This document shows, piece after piece, positions 1 through 6,816 of a stretch of 6,816 nt of DNA (positions within the stretch are counted from its first letter, which is position 1; each line of letters starts with the position of its first letter). The position numbers and the translations under genes are program-made. The notes under the pieces are model-generated. The model was given only the letters and a program-made list of their open reading frames with translations. It was not told the DNA's origin and did not search any database. Origin of the DNA: Patescibacteria group bacterium (GTDB taxonomy: Bacteria > Patescibacteriota > Gracilibacteria > UM-FILTER-43-11); NCBI GenBank assembly GCA_018814945.1, contig JAHIYT010000111.1, positions 1 through 6,816 on the forward strand. The letters run 5' to 3'.

Positions 1-222
1 AGCAGATGGGGGAGTTGTTCAGACCGAAAAAATCTAAATTTCAACTGGAAGTTAATTATGGCGCCAATTGAAATAATCGATTATGTTGTCGTTCACGAAA
101 TGTGCCATTTAAAACAAATGAATCATTCATCAAAGTTTTGGAATCTTGTCGCAGAAAAAATGCCGGACTACAAAGAGCTTAGAAAATGGCTGAAGGACAA
201 TAGGTATTTATTAACGTACTAA
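1..222 (+). CDS. YgjP/DUF45-type M48-like zinc metallopeptidase, 3' part
   Basis: This is the last 73 codons of a gene that begins left of the window; it is open from base 1 in frame 1 and ends in TAA. The peptide contains the zinc-protease motif HEMCH (residues 32-36 of the visible part), followed by NHS at 41-43 and an aromatic pair, FW, at 46-47. It opens with RWGSC, another hallmark of the YgjP/DUF45 (SprT/WLM-like) family. In that family the two His of HExxH and the His of NHS bind zinc, and the Glu is catalytic. Members are usually about 220-240 residues and their cellular substrates are poorly known. The C-terminus seems complete. A promoter just downstream suggests that the next gene can be transcribed separately. 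The family call is confident; the role is unknown. Confidence 0.88.
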   Translation, partial: SRWGSCSDRKNLNFNWKLIMAPIEIIDYVVVHEMCHLKQMNHSSKFWNLVAEKMPDYKELRKWLKDNRYLLTY

Positions 223-224
223 AT

Positions 225-233
225 TGATATAAT
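225..233 (+). promoter_or_regulatory. Extended -10 promoter for the SLH-CAP/msrBA block
   Basis: The sequence TGATATAAT is a perfect extended -10 element (TGN followed by consensus TATAAT at 228-233), beginning three bases after the stop of the protease gene. No convincing -35 hexamer lies 16-18 bases upstream (205-210 reads TATTTA), which fits an extended -10 promoter. A start near base 240 would leave a leader of about 15 bases before the ATG at 255. AT-rich DNA gives chance matches, but the position between two genes supports this one. Confidence 0.55.
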
Positions 234-241
234 GAAATAAA

Positions 242-254
242 TAACAATTTTATT
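242..254 (+). promoter_or_regulatory. Short leader without Shine-Dalgarno
   Basis: The bases before the ATG at 255 read TAACAATTTTATT and contain no purine-rich ribosome binding site. The 9-mer ACAATTTTA (244-252) also occurs just before the start of the HMA/TauE-like gene on the other strand, with nearly the same distance to the ATG (two bases here, one there). This may be an alternative initiation context, or chance in AT-rich DNA. Confidence 0.3.
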
Positions 255-1697
255 ATGAAAAAATTATTAGTTGTATTCTTTGCTCTCCTGATGAACGCAT
301 CAGTTGTTTTAGCTGGTGATTGCTTTAGTGATCCAATTTATGACCGCGATTGGAATGGAGTGGTAACAACCGGAATGTTTGTTCGAGATGTTGCCTGTAT
401 GGAAGGTTCAGAAATTATTACCACTGTTCCAGAAGGCCAAGTTGTTCACGTTATCGCAGAAACTGATGGGTGGTATAAGGTTGAAACTTCAGATGGGGTA
501 GTCGGTTGGTCCGGTCAGTGGCTATTAGAACAAACCAGCCAACCATTCTCTAGTAATGAACCAGAAGAAGAACAAGAACCTCTTTACGATGTAACTGGTC
601 ATGACTACGAAACAGCAATCCGCTATCTTGGCGACAATGGAATAGTTCAAGGTTATGACGACGGATCTTACAAGCCAAACAACACTGTTAATCGTGCTGA
701 ATTTACAAAAATTATAGTCGGTGCAAAACTAGGTAGTAACCCTACAGCTTATGCTTCTAACTGCTTTCCTGATGTACCTTCAAATGAATGGTATGCAAGT
801 TATGTTTGTTATGCCTTGCAAGCTGGAATAATTGGTGGATATCCTGATGGAACTTTTAAACCAGCCAATAGTATCAATTTAGTAGAAGCTGCAAAGATTA
901 TTACAAATACTCTTGAAGTCGATATTCCAACAATAGAATCAGATCTTTGGTATCGCGAATACATCGAAGCAATGCAAGCAAATAACTACATTCCACAAAG
1001 CTTTACTGCACTCGACCAAAGCGTAAGTCGCGCGGAGATGGCAGAAATGACATGGAGAATTATGGAGGAAAAAACAGATCAGCCTTATGTTGAATTCAAC
1101 ATAATGGAAGAAACAAAAGAAGAAGCTGACTCAAATGAAGCCGAGTACACCACTTGTGCAGACAGCAACATGCCATCTAATATCGACCTCGACGAAGTAC
1201 GCGATACATGGCTTGGGTGGTATAACAATGCCCGTGCCTCAGAAGGTATGCACAACTATACATATAATGGTTATTTGGATTACTCCGCAGCAGTATGGTC
1301 CGAATACAGTCTTGGTGTTGGCGAAATGAGTCATACACGTCCTGGTCAAACCGATTACTACGATTACAGTATTATCACCGACTGGTTTTCTGATCTCGGA
1401 TTAACTTTTGCAAATAACAGCGGAGTTACATATAGCGAAAACATTGGTCTGGCAACTTACCGTTGTAGTGATACTGAATGTACTCAAGAGTTCATTGATG
1501 CAATAGAACCAATATTCAACGCCTACATGGCAGAGAAAGGTACGACATATACGGCTCATTACGACAGCGTAATGAATCCCTATTTCAATATAATTGGTCT
1601 AGGTTTCGCGATCGACTCATCAAATGAATGGGTATATTTAACAGTTCATTATGGAACTAAATTAGAAAGTAACCCAACAGGAACTTGTAATTTATGA
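255..1697 (+). CDS. Secreted SH3-SLH-CAP domain surface protein
   Basis: This 480-residue protein starts with a signal peptide (MKK, hydrophobic core, probable cut after VLA at 20), so it is exported. Residues about 38-92 resemble a bacterial SH3 domain, ending in the typical GWSGQWLL. After an acidic linker (100-110), residues about 111-272 form two clear SLH repeats ([37 protein letters not shown]) and a weaker third. SLH domains usually bind wall polymers and anchor proteins at the surface. A second acidic linker leads to a CAP/SCP domain (about 312-470) with H360 in MSHTRP, E395 in SENIG, H435 in AHYDSVMNP, and a final VYLTVHYG strand. The CAP function is unknown. Eight cysteines outside the signal peptide could form disulfides. 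The ATG at 255 places the signal peptide exactly at the N-terminus. The TGA stop overlaps the msrB start in ATGA, suggesting coupled translation. Confidence 0.9.
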   Translation: MKKLLVVFFALLMNASVVLAGDCFSDPIYDRDWNGVVTTGMFVRDVACMEGSEIITTVPEGQVVHVIAETDGWYKVETSDGVVGWSGQWLLEQTSQPFSSNEPEEEQEPLYDVTGHDYETAIRYLGDNGIVQGYDDGSYKPNNTVNRAEFTKIIVGAKLGSNPTAYASNCFPDVPSNEWYASYVCYALQAGIIGGYPDGTFKPANSINLVEAAKIITNTLEVDIPTIESDLWYREYIEAMQANNYIPQSFTALDQSVSRAEMAEMTWRIMEEKTDQPYVEFNIMEETKEEADSNEAEYTTCADSNMPSNIDLDEVRDTWLGWYNNARASEGMHNYTYNGYLDYSAAVWSEYSLGVGEMSHTRPGQTDYYDYSIITDWFSDLGLTFANNSGVTYSENIGLATYRCSDTECTQEFIDAIEPIFNAYMAEKGTTYTAHYDSVMNPYFNIIGLGFAIDSSNEWVYLTVHYGTKLESNPTGTCNL

Positions 1698-2062
1698 ACA
1701 ATCTAAAAGACAAATTAACACCGGAGCAATATCATATAACCCAAGAGAAAGGTACAGAACCCCCGTTTTCAGGCGAATATCTAAATCTCAAAGAAGACGG
1801 TATGTACCACTGTGTTTGTTGCGATGCACCGCTTTTTAAATCCGATACCAAATTCGATTCAAATTGTGGGTGGCCAAGTTTTTTTGCTTCCAATGAAAAT
1901 GTAGGAATGCGCCCCGATAACTCACTCGGAATGACTCGTACTGAAATTTACTGCAAAAAATGTGACTCTCATTTGGGTCATGTATTCGAAGATGGACCAG
2001 ACCCAACCGGACAAAGATTTTGTGTGAATTCCTTATCCCTAAATTTTAAAAAGAATGAATAA
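1694..2062 (+). CDS. msrB: Peptide-methionine (R)-S-oxide reductase MsrB
   Basis: MsrB reduces the R form of methionine sulfoxide in proteins, using thioredoxin or a similar donor, and repairs oxidative damage in the cytoplasm. The 122-residue protein is a full-length single-domain member. It has the zinc-binding pairs CxxC at C40/C43 and C87/C90, the SNCGWPSF motif with C58 (candidate resolving Cys), the [11 protein letters not shown] motif at 92-102, and the catalytic Cys in [11 protein letters not shown] (C110). No signal peptide is present. The start overlaps the preceding stop by four bases (ATGA), and a weak AGGA lies 11 bases upstream at 1679-1682, so initiation probably depends on translation of the upstream gene. 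The 3' end overlaps msrA by eight bases. Confidence 0.97.
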   Translation: MNNLKDKLTPEQYHITQEKGTEPPFSGEYLNLKEDGMYHCVCCDAPLFKSDTKFDSNCGWPSFFASNENVGMRPDNSLGMTRTEIYCKKCDSHLGHVFEDGPDPTGQRFCVNSLSLNFKKNE

Positions 2063-2540
2063 AGCATATTTTGCCGGAGGTTGTTTTTGGGGAATGGAGG
2101 AGCTTTTTCGCAAACTCCCGGGAGTCACGGATACAGAAGTTGGATATACAGGCGGTGAAAACGAAAATCCTACTTACGAAAATCACCCTGGTCATGCGGA
2201 GGCACTCGAAATCACCTACGACCCAGACAAAACTTCTTATCACGATTTACTAGATTTCTTTTTTCGTATACACGACCCCACAACTTTAAATCAGCAGGGT
2301 AATGATATGGGTACATCTTACAGGTCAGCCATCTTCTATTCTTCCGACGACGAAAAAAAAGAAGCTGAAGAATTTATAAAAATCGTCAACAAATCTGGTC
2401 GCTGGAACTCTCCGGTTGTTACAACACTAGAACCATTCACCAAATTTTACATTGCAGAAGGCTATCACCAAGACTATCTACAAAAAGATCCTAGAGGTTA
2501 TACTTGTCACTATGTTCGTGGAGATAGTTATCTCAATTAA
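2055..2540 (+). CDS. msrA: Peptide-methionine (S)-S-oxide reductase MsrA
   Basis: MsrA reduces the S form of methionine sulfoxide and complements MsrB, so the pair repairs both stereoisomers. The 161-residue protein begins almost directly at the active site: GGCFWGME carries catalytic C10 and E15. Further family motifs are GYTGG (30-34), [13 protein letters not shown] (45-57), [12 protein letters not shown] (73-84), GTSYRSAIF (86-94), and [10 protein letters not shown] (135-144). C151 in YTCHY is a candidate resolving Cys. The ATG lies inside the end of msrB in another frame, with no clear Shine-Dalgarno (AAAAAGA precedes it), so it probably relies on coupling with msrB. There is no signal peptide. 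Its TAA stop lies in the TTAA that also provides the stop of the convergent copA. Confidence 0.97.
   Translation: MNKAYFAGGCFWGMEELFRKLPGVTDTEVGYTGGENENPTYENHPGHAEALEITYDPDKTSYHDLLDFFFRIHDPTTLNQQGNDMGTSYRSAIFYSSDDEKKEAEEFIKIVNKSGRWNSPVVTTLEPFTKFYIAEGYHQDYLQKDPRGYTCHYVRGDSYLN
2521..2534. terminator. Weak inverted repeat at the convergent 3' ends
   Basis: GAGATA-GT-TATCTC is a perfect 6-base inverted repeat, realistically a 5-base stem with a 4-base loop, in the last codons of msrA. It is followed by an AT-rich stretch with a TCTTTT run near 2548-2553. It is the only hairpin-like element I see at the tail-to-tail junction. The stem is short and AT-rich, so termination activity is doubtful. Confidence 0.2.
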
Positions 2541-4732
2541 GCTTTAAATCTTTTCAGCCTAAGTGCGTTTAGTACAACTGATACGGATGAGAAGGACATT
2601 GCCACGGCAGATAAAGCTGGACTCAGGAATCCTAGAGCAGCCAGTGGTATTCCAATCGAATTATAAATAAACGCCCAGAATAGATTCTGTTTGATATTTC
2701 GAAGTGTAGCGCGGGAAAGTTCAATAGCTTCCACAGCTTTCATCAAATCTCCTTTTACCAAAACTAAGTCACCTGTTTCCATTGCAACATCCGTACCTGT
2801 ACCCATTGCAATTCCAACATCAGATTGAGCTAGGGCAGGGGAATCATTAATTCCATCCCCAACCATTGCTACAAACATTCCTTCTTTTTGTAATTGCTTA
2901 ATAATTTCCTTCTTCTTGTCAGGTGTTACTCCGCTATGCACTTCATCGATTCCAACATCGGTAGCAATTTTATTTGCCACTTTTTCATTATCTCCAGTCA
3001 GCATAACAGTACGAATACCTCTCTTTTTCAGCAAATCAATTGCCTTTCTTGATGTCTCTTTTACACCGTCCTGAACACCAAACACTGCGATTATTTTATT
3101 ATCATCAGAAAGCGATAGCACTGTATATCCTTTTCCCTGCCAATCTGATATTAGTTTTGCAGATGCGTCATTTACTACTCCTAATTCCTCCATATATTTA
3201 CTACTGCCAAGGTGATATATTTTTCCATCAATTTCACCTTTCACCCCAAGTCCGGTTAAAGCTCTAAAATTTATAACTTTTAATTCCTCTCCTTTAAATT
3301 GAGATTTAGAATAATTAATAACGCTCTTCGCAAGTGGGTGTTCAGAATGTTCTTCAAGTGAGCTTGAAATCGATAGTGCCCGCTTTTCGTCGCCTGATAA
3401 TGTTTTAAATTCCTGCACTTCAGGATGACCTTTTGTAATAGTACCTGTTTTATCAAAACAAATGGCAGTAATTTTATGAGTTTTTTCCAAACTTTCAGGT
3501 TTTTTAATTAATATTCCTAGTTGTGCCCCTTTACCCGAACCAACAACAATCGAGATTGGCGTAGCAAGCCCAAGCGCGCAAGGACAAGCGATAATAAGTA
3601 CAGCCACTGTAGGAATAAAAGCAGCACTTGTTATTCCCCCGCTCACTATTGTCCACCCAATAAATGTAATAGTGGCTATTGCAATAACACCCCAAACAAA
3701 ATAACCAGCCACAATGTCCACCAACTTCTGAATAGGAGCTTTATGCATCTGAGCTTCCTGTACCATTTTTATAATCTGAGAAAGCACTGTATCTGCACCA
3801 ACTTTTGTCGCCTCCATAGTAAAGGTGGTATTACCATTAATTGTAGCTCCAATAACTTTATCACCTTCACCCTTATCCACCGGAATACTTTCTCCGGTCA
3901 CCATAGATTCATCAAATGCACCGTAACCTTCCAAAATAATACCATCGGTAGGAATTTTTTCACCCGGCTTCACCCGCAACTTATCTCCCATTTGAACTTG
4001 ATCAGCGGGGATATCTTCTATCTTACCACCAACAATTCTATGCGCTATTTTTGCGGATAGCTCCAAAAGCTTTCTTATAGCTCCGCTGGCTTTTCCTTTG
4101 GCTCTGGCTTCCAAATAACGTCCGAGAAGAATAAATGTTGTAATAATCGCCACATCCATAAAATATTCCTCATGCTTATCGGTAAAAAGCATAAAATAAG
4201 TTGAATATGTAAATGCGGCGCCAACACCAAGTGCAACAAGCGTATCCATAGCAGGACGCCCTTTTAATAAATCTGGAATACCACGCTTAAAGAAATCACG
4301 ACCGCTATAAAGGATAATAATCAATGAAAGAACCATCATTATTTCCATCCCATAATCAATCTTCCATATAAAACCAAGACTTAAAATAATCACACTCAAA
4401 ACGAACGCTACCATCAGCTTCCAAAAACGATCATTAATATGAGCTCTATCCTCCATTTGAGCATGGCCTGCATGGTCTCCCGAATCACCACCATGTCCGT
4501 GATGACCATGACCTTCTTTTACAACTACCGCTGTATATCCAGCCTTTTTAATGGCTGCAAGTATTTCCTTTTCACCCAATTTATTCGGATCAAAAGTTAC
4601 ACTTCCATTCTTTAGCGGCAAATTAACAACGGCTTCTTCTATGCCATCTAATTCTTTTAGATCATTTTCAATATGCAGCACACAGCTAGCACATGTCATG
4701 CCGGTGATTCTCAAGGTAATAGTTTTACTCAT
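2537..4732 (-). CDS. copA: Copper-exporting P1B-type ATPase CopA
   Basis: This 731-residue pump uses ATP to move copper, most likely Cu(I), from the cytoplasm. One N-terminal HMA domain (about 3-70) has the metal site GMTCASC (C14, C17). A His-rich linker (seven His between 75 and 98) follows, then two hydrophobic segments before the P-type core. Core landmarks are the actuator TGES (279-282), the membrane metal site CPC (383-385), the phosphorylation motif DKTGT with D427, the nucleotide-binding HP motif (H465-P466), and GDGIND (625-630). YN (690-691) and MSFSS (712-716) in the last two membrane segments are the signature of Cu(I) pumps (P1B-1) rather than Zn/Cd pumps. Length and about eight membrane segments are normal. 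It is the last gene of a three-gene minus-strand block, 29 bases after the DUF2318 lipoprotein gene. Confidence 0.96.
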   Translation of the reverse strand: MSKTITLRITGMTCASCVLHIENDLKELDGIEEAVVNLPLKNGSVTFDPNKLGEKEILAAIKKAGYTAVVVKEGHGHHGHGGDSGDHAGHAQMEDRAHINDRFWKLMVAFVLSVIILSLGFIWKIDYGMEIMMVLSLIIILYSGRDFFKRGIPDLLKGRPAMDTLVALGVGAAFTYSTYFMLFTDKHEEYFMDVAIITTFILLGRYLEARAKGKASGAIRKLLELSAKIAHRIVGGKIEDIPADQVQMGDKLRVKPGEKIPTDGIILEGYGAFDESMVTGESIPVDKGEGDKVIGATINGNTTFTMEATKVGADTVLSQIIKMVQEAQMHKAPIQKLVDIVAGYFVWGVIAIATITFIGWTIVSGGITSAAFIPTVAVLIIACPCALGLATPISIVVGSGKGAQLGILIKKPESLEKTHKITAICFDKTGTITKGHPEVQEFKTLSGDEKRALSISSSLEEHSEHPLAKSVINYSKSQFKGEELKVINFRALTGLGVKGEIDGKIYHLGSSKYMEELGVVNDASAKLISDWQGKGYTVLSLSDDNKIIAVFGVQDGVKETSRKAIDLLKKRGIRTVMLTGDNEKVANKIATDVGIDEVHSGVTPDKKKEIIKQLQKEGMFVAMVGDGINDSPALAQSDVGIAMGTGTDVAMETGDLVLVKGDLMKAVEAIELSRATLRNIKQNLFWAFIYNSIGIPLAALGFLSPALSAVAMSFSSVSVVLNALRLKRFKA

Positions 4733-4750
4733 AATAGTATTTAGAGTTAG
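4733..4750 (-). promoter_or_regulatory. copA leader, no Shine-Dalgarno
   Basis: Read on the minus strand, the bases before the copA ATG include CTAACTCTAAATACTATT, with no purine-rich ribosome binding site. The same CTAACT hexamer and a following AAATA stand before the lipoprotein gene upstream (CTAACTAAATATT). Only 29 bases separate the two genes, so this is within a transcript and not an obvious promoter. The motif may help start translation, or may be chance. Confidence 0.3.
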
Positions 4751-4761
4751 GGTTTAATTTA

Positions 4762-5274
4762 TTATTCAAAAAACTGTCGAACATCTTGCAAATCAGAAAT
4801 AGGAATTGATATATTACCATCCACAACTTCCAAATTTGGGCTAATTGGTGCTGGATTACATCCGCCCTTTTCTGTAGCGATACGATCAAGTGGATAACGA
4901 TTGCCACAGGTATTGCAGACCATATAATCACCTTCCTGATGGAATCCTTGGAGAGCATCTCCACAAACCTGACAGCCATTTGCTGCCGCTCTAAGTTTGC
5001 CATCCGGACTTTTTACAACAAAAAAGTAAACAGGTTCTCCGTTTGGCAAAGTGGTATTGAAAAAGTGTGCCTTTCCATCATCAACTGAAGCGATTTCCAA
5101 CACAATTCCATTGGTATCAAGTGGAATATATTCCCCTTTTTCCCCTCTAAACGTAGTCGTACTTAAATTTGATGAATTCGCCGAAGCATTATCTGTCTGT
5201 TTGCTTAAATCCACATCAGCGCAACCTGCCAAAATGAATGTTGAAATCAAAATAAAAGTTAGTAATTTTTTCAT
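4762..5274 (-). CDS. Lipoprotein with DUF2318 (FtrD-like) metal/Fe-S domain
   Basis: The 170-residue product has a lipoprotein signal: MKKLLTF, a hydrophobic stretch and lipobox LAGC with lipidated C18. It should therefore be anchored on the outer face of the cytoplasmic membrane. After a Ser/Thr/Asn-rich spacer (about 22-42), residues about 45-170 match the DUF2318 pattern: GCQVCG (C101, C104), VCNTCGNRYP (C120, C123) and GGCNPAPI (C139). The family is annotated as Fe-S containing by prediction and includes FtrD of the FtrABCD iron uptake system; biochemical proof is thin. In iron systems it is thought to assist redox handling of the metal. Here its neighbours are an HMA/TauE-like/cupredoxin protein (42 bases upstream) and CopA (29 bases downstream). 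Copper binding, or reduction before transport, is therefore an inference. The family call is good; the metal is unknown. Confidence 0.85.
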   Translation of the reverse strand: MKKLLTFILISTFILAGCADVDLSKQTDNASANSSNLSTTTFRGEKGEYIPLDTNGIVLEIASVDDGKAHFFNTTLPNGEPVYFFVVKSPDGKLRAAANGCQVCGDALQGFHQEGDYMVCNTCGNRYPLDRIATEKGGCNPAPISPNLEVVDGNISIPISDLQDVRQFFE

Positions 5275-5287
5275 AATATTTAGTTAG
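5275..5287 (-). promoter_or_regulatory. Lipoprotein gene leader, no Shine-Dalgarno
   Basis: On the minus strand the start is preceded by CTAACTAAATATT and then ATG, again without a purine-rich site. CTAACT is shared with the copA leader. The rest of the 42-base gap is AT-rich, and I see no convincing promoter or operator in it. Confidence 0.3.
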
Positions 5288-5316
5288 AAAATGAATAAAT
5301 GTTAAATAATGAAGTA

Positions 5317-6798
5317 TTAACCTCCACAGCCACCTCCACAGCCACTGCCACCATTACAACTCCCACCACAAGATCCATCACACTCGCTGGCTGGCATAGG
5401 TTGTGATGCAATTTGCTTTGTATTTTGACTAATATCTCCGTCTTCATCAGTCACAATAATGCGGCCATTAAGCATGCCCATCCAGCAAGAAAAATTCAAT
5501 ACCCCTTCTTCTTGAGGTGTAAATTCAATTATGTTTAGCCCCTTAATAATTTGTTTTCTGATATTTAATTTAGGAATAACAATCTCATTACTACACCCGG
5601 AAACATTAATTCCACTAATTTCCCATCTAACAGGTATGCCTTTTTTGACCTGGAATTGATTTGGATTAAAATTCCAATCAACATCCATTTTTATAACTTG
5701 TACACCTCCGGCTATCACAGAACCTGAAGATCCACCAGATCTATTCCAAAAATCTATTGTTACCGATGAGCCAGCAAGAACTAAGCCAGAATTAAATGAA
5801 TGTAAACTGAAGAAAATAATTATAACGCCAATTATACGATTGAAAAAAGCTGCCTTTTCTTTTTTTGCATAAGTCGAACCAATTCCTACAGAAAGCAGTA
5901 CCGGCACAGTACCGAGAGCAAATGCACCCATAATAAGTGCGCCTGTTACAAAATTACCGGAAACTACAGCTGCAAGTTGCATGCTTTGTGTAAATCCACA
6001 TGGAAGAAAGAATGTAAGCACACCTATTACAATAGGTGCAAAATGATTACCATTTCCATCAATATCATGGATTCTTCTTGAAAGAAATTTTGGCAGGTGG
6101 AAACCAAGTTTCGATATATTTGGAACAATTCCTAAAATTTGCAGACCTATATATAGCATTACAAATGCAATCAAAATTGTCAGATACCCCGTAAATGAAA
6201 GTGAGTAATTTATTTTGCTACCAATTAATCCCAAAAGTCCTCCAAGGAGCATAAATCCACCAACACGACCTATATGAAAATAAATATGAGGTATAGCTCT
6301 GGCAATAAAGTGATTCTTTCTACCTTCATGTATATGAACCATAGAACCAAAACTCATAACAATCCCTCCAGTTAGCGCGAGACATGTAGAAAGTGATGCA
6401 ACAACACCAAGAAGTATCGCTATAAACACATTTACCTGACTGCCAAAATCCGGGAACAGGCGAGTAATTTCAAGTTGTTTTAAAACCCAAAACACTACAA
6501 CTAAAACCAAAATAATAAGTCCAATTTCAAAATAGTCGGGTTTAGTTGAGTCGATTACTTCTTCTTTTTTTTCTGAGTGAAGCTTCAGTTCTTCAGAAAG
6601 TGTATAACCACATTCATAAACAACTTTTTCTAATTTTTCCAAAGGAAAATCTTCTTCACATTCAATTTCTGCATCGCCTCTTTTGTGATTAACTTTACAG
6701 GCTTTTAGACCCTTTAGTTTTTTAAACTCTTTTTCTAAAATCATTTCACAGCTAACGCAGTGCATTCCCTCTATATATAATTTAGATTTTTTAAGCAT
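5317..6798 (-). CDS. HMA - TauE/SafE (DsbD_2-like) membrane - cupredoxin fusion protein
   Basis: This 493-residue protein looks like a copper handler spanning the membrane. Residues 4-70 form an HMA domain with GMHCVSC (C14, C17), expected in the cytoplasm. About seven membrane segments follow (near 91-110, 123-148, 172-195, 203-225, 252-277, 281-306, 321-343). They resemble the TauE/SafE or UreH-like DsbD_2 family, with C139 in STCLALTGG and C267 in FLPCGFTQS, reminiscent of the membrane cysteine pair of DsbD/CcdA. Seven segments put the C-terminus outside. There, residues about 365-452 form a cupredoxin-like domain with candidate ligands C402 (GCSNEI), C438, M440 and M442 (CWMGM). The tail (473-493) has five Cys among Gly. 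It is first in a likely operon with the DUF2318 lipoprotein and copA. Sulfite export, the family's database name, is improbable here. The substrate, and whether it moves copper or electrons, are unproven. Confidence 0.88.
   Translation of the reverse strand: MLKKSKLYIEGMHCVSCEMILEKEFKKLKGLKACKVNHKRGDAEIECEEDFPLEKLEKVVYECGYTLSEELKLHSEKKEEVIDSTKPDYFEIGLIILVLVVVFWVLKQLEITRLFPDFGSQVNVFIAILLGVVASLSTCLALTGGIVMSFGSMVHIHEGRKNHFIARAIPHIYFHIGRVGGFMLLGGLLGLIGSKINYSLSFTGYLTILIAFVMLYIGLQILGIVPNISKLGFHLPKFLSRRIHDIDGNGNHFAPIVIGVLTFFLPCGFTQSMQLAAVVSGNFVTGALIMGAFALGTVPVLLSVGIGSTYAKKEKAAFFNRIIGVIIIFFSLHSFNSGLVLAGSSVTIDFWNRSGGSSGSVIAGGVQVIKMDVDWNFNPNQFQVKKGIPVRWEISGINVSGCSNEIVIPKLNIRKQIIKGLNIIEFTPQEEGVLNFSCWMGMLNGRIIVTDEDGDISQNTKQIASQPMPASECDGSCGGSCNGGSGCGGGCGG
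5321..5344 (-). repeat. 12-base tandem repeat coding the Gly/Cys tail
   Basis: Two exact copies of a 12-base unit (CCTCCACAGCCA on the plus strand) abut at 5321-5332 and 5333-5344. They lie in frame at the end of the HMA/TauE-like/cupredoxin gene, and each unit adds one Cys among Gly (tail end GCGGGCGG). The unit length is a multiple of three, so copy-number change would lengthen or shorten the metal-binding tail without a frameshift. Confidence 0.8.
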
Positions 6799-6810
6799 TT
6801 AAAATTGTAA
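6799..6810 (-). promoter_or_regulatory. Leader of the HMA/TauE-like gene, no Shine-Dalgarno
   Basis: Only 18 bases lie between this gene's ATG and the window edge. The nearest 12 read TTACAATTTTAA on the minus strand, with no Shine-Dalgarno. ACAATTTTA is identical to the 9-mer before the SLH-CAP gene. The operon promoter and any copper operator must lie outside the window. Confidence 0.3.
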
Positions 6811-6816
6811 ATTTAA

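Noticed and set aside
1695..1706. TGA stop of the SLH-CAP gene as a recoded glycine (Gracilibacteria/Absconditabacteria code), extending the protein three residues to TAA at 1704-1706.
   Set aside because: None of the other genes has an in-frame TGA despite many glycines, and the TGA forms a normal ATGA coupling overlap with msrB. The standard code explains the window.
3521..4060. A 179-codon plus-strand open frame opposite copA.
   Set aside because: It lies wholly inside copA, whose conserved motifs cover the same bases. Its translation has low-complexity composition and no recognisable domain.
4725..5003. A 92-codon minus-strand open frame overlapping the lipoprotein and copA starts.
   Set aside because: It is a shifted frame of the DUF2318 gene, which has a signal peptide and family motifs in the true frame.
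5275..5316. A promoter or copper operator between the HMA/TauE-like and lipoprotein genes.
   Set aside because: The 42 bases are AT-rich, with no convincing paired -35/-10 and no clear dyad beyond trivial AT palindromes.
5317..6798. Naming the membrane protein a sulfite exporter, as TauE/SafE homologs often are.
   Set aside because: The HMA domain, the cupredoxin domain and the copA neighbourhood point to copper or thiol chemistry, and nothing in the window concerns sulfonate or sulfite metabolism.

Overview
The window carries seven protein-coding genes in two convergent blocks and almost no non-coding DNA. All reading frames are intact under the standard bacterial code: six of the seven genes end in TAA and one in TGA, and no in-frame TGA occurs elsewhere. 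The DNA is AT-rich, several starts lack a Shine-Dalgarno sequence, and genes overlap or nearly touch. An SH3-SLH-CAP surface protein and an HMA/TauE-like/cupredoxin fusion are also present. Together these features suggest a small-genome bacterium such as a member of Patescibacteria (CPR). That assignment is inference from architecture and style, because no taxonomic marker gene is present.

Plus strand, 1-2540: the 3' end of a zinc-metalloprotease gene (YgjP/DUF45 type), then a short gap with a strong extended -10 promoter. It is followed by a secreted 480-residue protein with SH3-like, SLH and CAP domains, then msrB and msrA. The last three genes are joined by a 4-base ATGA overlap and an 8-base overlap, so they look like one transcript. 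It pairs an exported wall- or S-layer-associated protein with the two cytoplasmic methionine sulfoxide reductases.

Minus strand, 6798-2537: three genes read in the order (i) a 493-residue membrane protein with an N-terminal HMA domain, a TauE/SafE (DsbD_2-like) membrane core, a cupredoxin domain and a Cys-rich tail, (ii) a lipoprotein with a DUF2318 (FtrD-like) cysteine domain, and (iii) a P1B-type copper ATPase, CopA. Gaps of 42 and 29 bases suggest an operon. Copper-binding sites occur on both sides of the membrane, so the three proteins plausibly form a copper handling or export pathway. The operon promoter lies beyond the right edge and no copper regulator is visible. The two blocks meet tail to tail on a shared TTAA that supplies both stop codons. 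The copper and sulfoxide-repair blocks may both serve defence against oxidative or metal stress, but nothing shows co-regulation.
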